Below, piece after piece: positions 1-10,000 of a stretch of DNA of 22,000 bases. Source of the stretch: Mesostigma viride (lineage: Eukaryota > Streptophyta > Mesostigmatophyceae > Mesostigmatales > Mesostigmataceae); assembly GCA_009746045.1 (NCBI GenBank), contig RPFO01000246.1:1395795-1417794 (forward strand). Reading direction: 5' to 3'. The translations under genes and the position numbers were made by a program. The notes under the pieces are model-generated. The model was not told where the DNA came from. It saw nothing but the letters and a program-made list of their open reading frames with translations, and searched no databases. Each line of letters opens with the position of its first letter. Within the stretch, counting starts at the first letter, position 1.

Positions 1-138
1 CCTCCTGTGGCCGGTCACCGTGCCGGTGGTGGTGTTGGAAACCCATTGGGGTTGGGATCATTTTGCCTGAAAATGATCGTAGTTTTGGTATTGGATAAAA
101 GAGCGAGGGCAAAATGACCTAAGAAACTGTGGGCGGAT

Positions 139-143
139 AAAAA
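139..143 (-). terminator. Pol III T5 terminator for tRNA copy 1
   Basis: A TTTTT run on the minus strand, beginning 6 nt after the tRNA 3' end. This is the standard RNA polymerase III stop signal. Confidence 0.75.
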
Positions 144-149
144 TGAGAG

Positions 150-244
150 CGACGTCGACGAGGTTCGAACTCGCGCGGGCAGAACCCATACACTGACCAG
201 CTATGTATAGCAGGCGTACGCCATAACCACTCGGCCACGACGTC
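150..244 (-). tRNA. tRNA-Ser(GCT) with 13-nt intron, copy 1
   Basis: A 95-nt tRNA gene read on the minus strand. The 7-bp acceptor stem pairs GACGTCG with CGACGTC and the discriminator is G. The D arm, a serine-type variable arm (GGG/CCC stem) and a T arm with loop TTCGAAC are all present. The anticodon stem is TACGC/GTGTA and the loop reads CT-GCT-A, then a 13-nt intron (195-207), then A. The intron is therefore at the canonical 37/38 position and the anticodon is GCT (209-211). The function is decoding AGC/AGU codons as serine. The exon parts are identical to the copy at 318-412. No 3' CCA is encoded, as expected in a eukaryotic nuclear gene. Confidence 0.93.
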
Positions 245-305
245 GTCTCAGCATTGACGACAGCATCAGTCGGCTGAAAACAACAACTGAGCATTGCTCG
301 GGCGC

Positions 306-310
306 AAAAA
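306..310 (-). terminator. Pol III T5 terminator for tRNA copy 2
   Basis: A TTTTT run on the minus strand, beginning 7 nt after the tRNA 3' end, with the same spacing logic as copy 1. Each tRNA therefore looks like its own transcription unit. Confidence 0.75.
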
Positions 311-317
311 GGTAAAC

Positions 318-412
318 CGACGTCGACGAGGTTCGAACTCGCGCGGGCAGAACCCATACACTGACCAGCTAGGATTAGCAGGCGTACGCCATAACCACTC
401 GGCCACGACGTC
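318..412 (-). tRNA. tRNA-Ser(GCT) with 13-nt intron, copy 2
   Basis: A second 95-nt tRNA-Ser(GCT) gene on the minus strand, 73 bp from copy 1 and in the same orientation. Acceptor, D, anticodon, variable and T arms are the same as in copy 1. The intron is at 363-375 and differs from the copy 1 intron at three positions, while I see no exon difference. The anticodon GCT is at 377-379. In both pre-tRNAs the anticodon region GCTA can pair with TAGC in the intron, the anticodon-intron helix used by the eukaryotic splicing endonuclease. An AT-rich TATA-like stretch lies about 40 bp upstream of its 5' end. Confidence 0.93.
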
Positions 413-661
413 GTAAGTTGATATGCTGACACCTTTTTTCGGGATTTACAATATATATAGATGTATATCTCGGTTGGGTAGCCCGGATTTCCGTCCCAAC
501 CTGGTACAGTAGTCTTTTACCATGCGTAATAATTACGACAGAGACACCACGTGATAGTGACGCACGAAGCTAAGGTTTCCGAGCAGGAGCGAAGGCCAAG
601 GTTTCCGCCATGACTACACTTCGTTGACGTAAAGAAACCCCTTCGAGTAACCGAGGCGACC
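413..661. promoter_or_regulatory. Divergent upstream region between tRNA genes and SDS22
   Basis: A 249-bp gap between the minus-strand tRNA genes and the plus-strand SDS22 start. An ATATATATAG stretch at 451-460 is the only TATA-like sequence. It sits about 40 bp upstream of the nearer tRNA and about 200 bp upstream of the SDS22 ATG. A short upstream ORF of five codons plus stop (610-627) would lie in the SDS22 leader if transcription starts before it. Promoter activity is inferred from position only. Confidence 0.4.
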
Positions 662-3600
662 ATGGGCGACGATGTGCTTCCTTCGTCGCAAGGCTTGCCT
701 TCCGACGACCCGCAACCACCCGTTTTCCCGTATGGAGAGATCCCACGAGTTGTGTACACTGCTGCAGGCGAGGTGCTGGACCTCACCGGCCTGCAACTAC
801 CAAATTTGTCCAACATGCCGATTCAGCCGGGCATCACGGTAATTGCCCTTCTTGGCAAATTTCGTTCATCGTCCTGACGTTACTAATGCCTCAGTCCCTG
901 CTTAAGTCGATAATTCCGTGACTGTCGTTCACAAGCTGTCGCTGTGTCAGTTCGTGCGGCAACCTGCCCTCGACAGCTCACCAGCCTTTCCCCAGTTCCC
1001 AGCAGAGCCAAACGAGTGGGCTGAAACTCCATGATATTCTATTGTGGGCAGGGTGTGTAGGAAATAATACGGTGCGCCGATAGATGGACAGTGGGTTATC
1101 GGCCCGGCCAATTACGTGGGATACTCGCCAGCCCCTGCCACCTCGATTTTCCCGAACGTGCATTTTCTTGCTGCTGCAAGCTACTGACCTCGAATTTAAA
1201 AAGAAATGCGGGTAGAATTATTCTATTTGGAGTTGTAATTTCTAGAAAGAGTATGGAGATAGTGGCTGATTGTGAGGCATTAATTAATTAATTAAACTCG
1301 TGCTCCCGTTGGGGAGTCACGGAGCACAGGAGTGCTTTTAATACGTGTGTGTGCCCAACAGGAAGAAAGGCCAGAGACCCCCTTTCTCCTTCATACCAGA
1401 GGCATGCCACAGCAGCAATCGGACACGATACACGATCCGGCAAGTTCTGTGGGTGCAAGACCCGCTTGTGAGGCATGGCATGCATGATTGCGCATTGTGT
1501 ATCTGAGAAGTTTCTTTCTTGGTTTGTACCCTGCGTTGCCTCGTGACCTTTCCCCTGGCAGGACCTGGATCTGACGCAAAACAGGTTGCGGGCGGTGGAC
1601 CCGATGCTGAGCATCCCAACCGGTGAGAACTGCCGCTGGTGCTCACAGTATCATCCAGCACGAGACAGTGCCAGCCTTGAATATGCGCCATGCTGTATAT
1701 TGTGCCTGCTTATGGCTGCCTGACTGCTTCACGTGAGCGCTTCTCACCCTCTCAAGGACCTGAACAGGAGGACACATCCTGTGCGGTGCCATGGCGCGGT
1801 GCTTTGTCCTTGAGCCTCATGCATGTTTGCCTCCTGCGTTCGTGCGTCATGCATTTTGTGCGCATCACGTCATGCATCTGCGCAGGTCTTCTGAAGCTGT
1901 CCCTCCGCCAAAACCTCTTGACGGACGCCGAACCGCTGACCAATTTGCCGGGGCTCCAAGGTAGCGGATGCGTACATAAGCGCAGGGGCTTGTGTTCCCA
2001 GCCTTCTGGGTCCAGCTTGTAGTGGCATCCTGCCGCCCGCTGCCCACTAGGATGGTTGTGCGTTGTTTGCCTTTATCTACCTAGCGTGCATCTAGCTGGC
2101 GTGCGCCAGGGAGTATGTGTTTAGGCAGTACGGGGTCTAGGTAGTGTAGGTGGACCTTGACATGACGCAGGCCTAGGCTGGCTGCTCCAGCCGTGGAGTT
2201 GAGCATGCCCCGCACGTGCATGGGATTGCTCCACCGCTGCCACTTGTGGTTTGTTGACGCTGCCCCCTTGGATGGATTTGGTTTGTTGGTGGCAATTGCA
2301 TGCAGGCATCCGTCACCTAGTGCTCCATGACAACCACTTGAAAGAGGTAATGTTTCATGCAAGGGAGACGGCTACTGGTATAGTTGGGGGGGGGGGGGCG
2401 GGGGCACGGGGGCACTTGGAAAACAAAGCGGGCTCCGAATGGTCGTCACGCCTGGGATTCCATCTGTCCATGCTTCTGCCCAAACCATTGTGTGTGGAAA
2501 TTACTGTCCCTGCATGGCCTGCACTGAGCATCCCAATCTTGACCGCCGCCAGAAGGCGCGGCGTATTGTGCATGGTGTTCCAGCTGCGTTGCGTTCACGC
2601 CTGACCTGGTGGGTCGGTTTCTGGGAGTGCTTGTCCATGCCAGTGTTTCGAGGCATGACAGCACTGCCTTGACGGCGATGCTTGGGGTTCGCGCCCATGC
2701 CGCGTCTTGCCCCGTGTGTTGCCCCGTGTGTCGCCCCGCGTCTTGCCCCGTTCCTCAGCCATGCTCCCCATCACAAAGAATAAAACACGGGTGCCTGTCA
2801 TCGCCATCTGAACCTGCAGAAACGATGGGCCACCCACTAGACTTGCTGTGACGGAGCATGGCACTCTTTTACCTGCCCATGGGATAGGGATAGTCAGGGA
2901 GATGCTCAAGGGGATTAGCAACCGCGCCATGTCTCGAACAGCGCCATCGCTGTGGGACAGCAACGCGGCCAATGACCCATGGCCTTGGGACCCCGTGGCT
3001 CGCACTGCGCTAGCACTACAGCTTCCGTTGCCACGCCATCAGCCCACCCCACAGTCCAGGATCACCAGGGTCCCAGGCTTGCTGCCAGCATAATGTGTAT
3101 ATTTTCTGCCAGTAGGTTTGTTGTTATGACACGTTGCTTGCCATCCCGGCGCCCCATGGGGAGGGAAGGGCGTCATCGTGGCTGTCATGTGGCGTGTGCC
3201 AGCACGTGTCCCGCGTTTTCTGAAATTCTGTCTCCTTGCCTGGCATGCTGCCATCTGGCAAACGGCTTTGCTGGATATTGTGTTCGCCATTCCACCCCTT
3301 GGTGCCCCCAGATCCCTCCCCTGGAAGCGTTGCAAGAGCTGGCATTTCTGGACATTTCCTTTAATGAGGTGAGCTGCCACGCGCACGGCGGCAGCCAAAT
3401 GTGCTCGCTTCTAGCAGGGTGTAGTGTGCTGTATGCTACACGTGCCGGAGTAGCAGCAGGGTGTAGTGTGCTGTATGCTACACGTGCCGGAGGCCCTGAG
3501 CTTGAATCCCACCAGTCTTTCTTTAATAGGCAGGTTGGCCAAGAGGGCGGATAAGATTGTCGCGCCCGCCCTGCCCACCCCTCAAGGACACGTTACCCAC

Positions 3601-6600
3601 GAGCAAGCTTCTGTGCGCCTTCACCTCGTACGGTTCTCTGGCTGTTCACCGTGCCATGGTATTTTATCTGTTCCGACGTAGGTCACTTGTTTCTTGTGTA
3701 TGCTTTGCCCTAGGTGTTTCCCGATTTAAGCCCTCCGTCCTTGCCTGGGCCAGCATTGCCTTGCAAGCCTTGGTGTACACCCTTGCCGCTTGGAGTCGTG
3801 ACATGAACACCAGAACGCTAAGCGCTCTGGGGGCTGCGTGGGGCCAAGTAGGGCCTGACAGCTTTGTGGGCTGAATGCTGGCCACGGGAAACGCCACAGC
3901 CCAGTGTTTGGACTTTGGAGTGGGCAAGCCCGTGAGAACCCTGCCAGAGCATGCACACGTCCAAGATGCGAGGTTATGGCTTTGTAATGCAACCACTCAG
4001 TTCACTTTCAGCTTTATAGGTCTTGGTGTATTATGTATAGCGCTGGCAGATGAGGACCTGTTGCCTGCTTGCTTTGGAATTGTGGCCCTTAAGCTGGGGG
4101 AGTCCATGGCAATGGCTGGTAGGGTGCATTCTAGATGCGAACCTCCGGGCTGGCCCATGTAGGCCCCCCTTGTCGCATCCGCACATTTACTACCTGCTGA
4201 CCCATGGACGCGGTCAGGCATGACCCATCTCCTTGCCCTGGCCTCGGCAAGGTAAATGGAGGATCCCATGTGCTGGCGTAGTCCACGCTTGCCTTGTTTT
4301 GGGCTGCCTCTTCAGCCTGATGCATATCTGACACCCACGCCATGACCTTGTCCGTCCACGGTGCGCTCACGTGCTGCCAGCTGGCATCCATGGCGCCCAT
4401 CGCCGGCGCGTCCGTGAAGCTGGAGGAGCTTTATCTTGCCAGCAACAAGGTGCGTGCATTTTCTGTGATTGGATCGGGTTAGTTCGTGGCCATATTTCCC
4501 TGGGGGTGGGGGAGGGAGCGGAGCTTTTAACTAAAGCAGCGGAATCTCGTGGGCAGGGAAGCCTTGAGGCTGCCTAAAGTTTGTTGTGTGTTTAGTGCCG
4601 ATTGTTTACCGATCTTGTCTGCGGTCAGGATTACCCAGGCGGCCTGGTCCTAAATAGAACCAGGCTTTTGGCGCCCTGTAGACGGTGGTTCTTCTACTCG
4701 TTTCTGATCCACTTCGTGCCTTGGTTGGCGTTATTAATATCATCAATGTAACAGTCAGCCAATGATGTAACGCTGCCACCTCCTATCTCCATATCGTATG
4801 CTAGCACACGCTACGCGCCTGTGTGGCACTGCCTGCCATAACTCATTTCCGAAGCAAGGAACCCTTCCATGGCCTTAGCTAATAGTGGGCATGGCCCATA
4901 TAAGAAGATAAAGCAGCGTGGCTTCGGGGCCTGTTTCACTTGAGCGGATCATACAATCAAGCCAGTTACGTTGTTTAGCCAGCAAGGGCGCATTTCCCTA
5001 TGAGCCTATTGGCAGCGCATTTCCCTTGCGCCACGTATCCCCTGCTGTGCCTGGTCTCTGCATGGGTATGATCCTGCTCATGAGTATCATCCAAGCCGTG
5101 CTGCCGATGTTCCCTAACGGCCACCCCTCTCATCCTCCTGCCCATGCACGATGGCTGTCGGCATGTGGTTCGCTCGGTGCCCAGATCCCACGCATAGAAG
5201 GGTTATCGCATCTAAGGAACCTGCACTCGCTGGAGCTTGGAAACAACGGGATTAGGGTACGTATGTGGACGATGTGGTGGCGGCGGCGCGCATGGCATGA
5301 CCTCAACAGTTTGTGACATCACTCCACTTGTCTTTGGATTCGAGCCACGCCGAGGGTCCTGGTTCTAAGCATAGGGCCTGTCCCAAAGGGGGTGAGAATA
5401 TGCACACCCTTGGTTCAACCCCGTTGTCTCTTCGATCTTGTGAAGGTTGGGGGGCCACAATTCTGTGTGTCTATTTGTCTTCCAAGTCTGCTCTTCGTGG
5501 TCACCATGCACACGGCACGTGGGGTCCTCACGCAGCCTTGGTCCGCACACCCGTTTCGATGGTTGGTGATGAGCTGCATGGCAGGGTGACATGATGAGGA
5601 CACGGACATTCGATGCTTGCATCCTGTACGTTGCTCCAACCCTGCACCCACACATCACCCACGAGAGGGGGGTTACTACTCACAATACTCATAGTACAGT
5701 CATCCCCCCGTTAAGTTACGATCGCCGCCGAATTCTCGGCGTCGTAACTTTACGCGGGGACGTAACTTAGCGCGGGGACGAAACCTTAGCGGTAGAATTA
5801 GCCTAGCAGCCCACCCCCTCCTCTGACGGGCTTCTATACGGCAATCGACAGCTCTCGTCAAGCCCGATCCAGTTGCAGCATCGAAGTCGCCCAAATCCGG
5901 CCAGATATTTTGCGTAAGGTGGACGGTCAGGTACAAAGTGCCAATGATCTGGGTGTCGTAACTTAATGCGGGGTCGTAACCTTAAGAATCGTAACTTAAC
6001 GCGGGGATGGCTGTACTAATAGCACTCATACTACTCTTAGTACTCTTAGTACTCAATGGTACTCATAGTGCTCATAGTGCTCATAGTACTCATAGTACTC
6101 ATAGTACTCATAGTACTCGTAGTACTCATAGTACTCATAGCACTCATAGCACTCATAGCACTCATAGCACTCATAGCACTCATAGCACTCATAGCACTCA
6201 TAGCACTCATAGCACTCATAGCACTCATAGCTCTCATAGCACTCATAGCACTCATAGCACTCATAGCACTCATAGCACTCATAGCACTCATAGCACTCAT
6301 AGCACTCATAGCACCCATAGCACCCATAGCACCCATAGTACTCATAGTGCTCATAGTACTCACAGTAATCACACTGCTCGTAGTCCCCGTGCCACACAAC
6401 AGCGTGCTGTCATCATCACGAAAGCTTGTGGTTTGGTGGTTTCCGTTCGAACCAGGAGTGGCTGCCGTGCCGTGTATCGCTGCCCTTGCCTGTGTGGCGG
6501 TGGACAGTACCCAGTTGAACCGGCTCGCGTGCGTGATAGATCACGTTTCTCATAATTTGTTTTGTGGCCAACTCGGCGCGCTCAAACACACCGGTCGAGG

Positions 6601-6996
6601 CGCAAGCTTTGGGCACAAACTACCCAGTGCCTCCATTTTCTTTGAAAGAAGATAGAGGTCAAACTTTGTTGATCTGTGTGCAGGCTGAGGGTGCCCTGAG
6701 ATCACATGGTCATTGCACAAGGAGGCGCCACAGAATCATCGTGGGATCTCTGTGGTTGGGCACCATGCATGTTTCGGCACACGTGCTTGATACGGGTGGT
6801 TGGGGTCGGTTGGGGACAAGCTTGAGGAATGGCCTGGCACTGTCTCTATAGGAATCCACCCTTGGCCTGAACGTCCCATATCTGCGGAGCCTGGCGCCCC
6901 GCCCCCCCCTTTTGAATCCCTCACATCATTACCACCCCTCCCCTCGCACTCCTCTGCGTCATGTCCACTGCTGCACTCGACACTCATGGGCTGCTG

Positions 6997-7039
<43 letters not shown>

Positions 7040-10000
7040 TGCGGGCGGGCGGGCTGCTGCCTCTGTCTGTGTGTGTGTGCGGGGATATCATTGATGCAGG
7101 AGATTCAAGGCCTGGACGAGCTGCCGCTACGCCAGCTGTGGCTGGGCAAGAACAAGATCACGAAACTGGCGCTGCCCAGGTGGGTTGGACAGCATGAAAT
7201 CTGCGCTGGGGGCAGGGCAATCATGCTGGAACTGTGACAGCCGAGGAGGGGCCATTTCCCCCATCGAGGTCTTGAGCTGGGTCCGCTGGATGCACTTGGC
7301 ATGTGCCCGAGAACTCCTTGTTTCAGAAACCTATATTTTGCACCATTTACGACTTTGTCTCTGGGTGTGGTTCCCTGGGAGTGCCCCGCATGATGCAGGT
7401 TTGAGGAAACTCTGGGTTGGCTCCACAGTGTGCGATTCCAAGTATTTGTAATTTCCCACGCATTGATGCCTTTGGGCCATCGTAATTGGTAGCTGTAGTA
7501 TAGTTCTCGCTTCTGCAAACTCGGGTGATCATTGCCAGCCCGTGCCTGAGCTGTGCGTGCACCTGTGCCTCCACACCTTCTCTCCCTCTCCCCACGCTGA
7601 CACATCATGTAACCTGTGGTCTCTTTCGGCCTGCGCTTGATGACAAACCCTGCACCTTGGGACCTTGCAGTAGCGTGGGGCGGTATCTACGGCAAATCAG
7701 CGTTCAGAGCAACCGGCTGACCTCCATGCAGGGCATCGAGGTACGTCGCTTGACATGGCCGCCGGGTTGCCGCGCAACAATCCATACTGGTGGCCATTTG
7801 AGCAGGGCAAGGGTTCCGTTTGGGCACGCTCAGCCGGGCCTTTTTTCAGGCAGAGTGGGATAGCTTTGGCCCCAGTCCCACTGCTGGCATCCCCCACGGT
7901 GCTGCGTGGCATCCCCCACGGCCCACCCCACGGTGTACATCCCACACCCATCTAGTAAGCAGCTGTAGTTCATTTCGTCCCTTTTGGCCTCCCCCCGCAG
8001 CGCAGCGCGTTGGCCTCGTGCATATTCGTACATATACTAGTATATCAAGGAGACAACGGGTACTAGTATGTATGTACTTGTCGCTGGCTCCGAGTACATC
8101 TGCCACAACGTCAGTTGGTACCGGCCGTGCATGTGTTCTGCCTTCCCCTGACGCTCGCAGTTCCGTGTTGCGCACCTACCTGTTCTGGCATTGGCAACCC
8201 ACCTGCCGCAAAGTGACGTACCGGTTGGGCATGGGGCGCTACCGATGCTGCTACAAGTTCGGTTACCGGGTTTTTTGCGCCTCAGCGGCAAATTACTCGG
8301 ATGCACTGGCGGTCTCAGGCACAAACACTTATCACAGAACTACCGCGTAGAATCGGCGAACATTTCCTGGCTTTAGGCGCAAGACGATCGAGGGCACGCA
8401 GCACGACCTGCCCTCTTTCTTCCCTCCAAAAGGCACCCTCACGACCTGCATGCTCTGGTGCTGCTTTACCTGTTGATCACCTCGAGGTGGAACATCAGGT
8501 CAGTGTTTGGGTTAAGTGCATGACGGCACGCTGAGGATGCCCTTACATTGTTGTCGTGGTCCTTGGATCCACGAGTGCCACCCCTCATCCATGGGTTCGG
8601 CGTAGGTTGGCTCGGAGTAGTCTTACACTTGGGCGCGCATGGCTGGTCTGTCGACACGCTCTCGTGACATGACAGGTGGCGGTACAACTGGAGGAGCTGT
8701 ACCTGAGCCACAATGGGATTGAGCGGATCGAGGTGAGCTAGACAAGCAATCTAAAATATGTGAGTAGGGCTTGCTTTGTGGCGCGGTAGAGGTGAGCTAG
8801 ACAAGCAATCTAAACCATGCGAATAGGTTCTTTAATTGTAGAAGTGTTGAAATAGGTGCTTTCTTTGTGACGCGGTAGGGCTAGGAAAGCAGAATGTGAC
8901 CTGTTTGAAAAGGGTTTGCTTTGCGAAGCAGTAGAGCTAGGAAAGCAGAGTCTAAACCATTTGAGTAGGGCTTGCATTGCGACGCGGCAGAGGCTAGTAG
9001 CATGAATGGACGGTGGCGTCGGGTGCTGCTGGATCGCGGCGTTGGATGCCGCTCCTTCCCTTGACATCCACAGGGATTCCACCGCCCGCGCTTGCAAGTC
9101 TAGTGCTGCAGAATGGATGTCACTGGCTGTTTCTAAAACAGCGCTCTCCCTGGTGCAAGCGATGGAAGATTTAAGTACCAAGCCCTCAGAAGCCTTAGGC
9201 AGCTGCTTGCTTGCCAGGGACACTTGCTGCCTTGCTGGAATGCTCCGTCCTGTCACAAAACCGGCGACTCTTTGCTCCCATATCAACCCTGCCATTTAGA
9301 GGCACATGATAGAGGTGCTTTTTCATTGCAGCATCCATCCGTGCCCTTCATCTTGTCGCATTACGGTCTGCGGTTGGGTGCGACCCTGGCACACCTGTCA
9401 GGGACTAGGCCGGCTCGTGAACCTCCGCATTCTGGACCTGGGCAACAACCGCATCCTGCGGCTGGAGAACTTGGAGACGCTCACCAGGTGAGGGGCAGCG
9501 TGGTGGCCAGGGACAGCTGACCAGGTGAGGGGCTTTGTTTGCGCTGTGGAGTTTGGCCACTGGAAGTGCTGCCTACTGCCTCCCCCTGAGCACCCCTTTA
9601 AATCATGTTTGTGGGTTTTTTGTGACTGGCAGGCAGAATGGGTTGCTATTTCTCTTTCTTGCGCACCAAAGCCTACCCTGGCAGCATTGTTCAGCCTTAT
9701 GTGGTGCTATGAAAAAGATTGATTAGCATCTCGTTGCTATCTGCGGCCGTTTTAGTTTGAGCCGGGCTGCATATTTTGATGACGTTACCGCTCGTTATTA
9801 ATAGTCGCATGTAGCCCCCTTTTTCCTCTGTAGCTCCGCGTTTGTCAAGGGAGGCTCATCCCTTGAGCGTGTGAATGCATCCCTGGTGTTTGCGGGTCCA
9901 GGCTGGAAGACCTGTGGGTTAACGACAACCCGATTGAGCTGACAGAGATCACAGCTGACCCCTTCCCATTGGCCGCCTGCGTGGAGACGCTCAGCACCAT

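Larger units (their letters stand above)
5257..7099 (+). other. SDS22 intron 7, the largest, repeat-filled
   Basis: A 1843-bp intron between donor GTACGT and acceptor GATGCAG. About 700 bp of it is a MITE plus the 9-bp minisatellite it interrupts, and a (GT)19 tract lies about 60 bp before the acceptor. The excess over the other introns (263-1012 bp) is largely explained by these insertions. Confidence 0.85.

Noticed and set aside
6445-6453. GTTCGAACC B-box-like motif
   Set aside because: No acceptor, D or anticodon stem can be built around it, so it is not a tRNA gene.
6007-6655. Long open frames coding Thr-His-Ser, Leu-Ile-Ala or Cys-Tyr-Glu repeats
   Set aside because: They come from the 9-bp minisatellite, whose period is a multiple of 3 and which is open in several frames on both strands. 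No flanking coding sequence or start context supports a gene.
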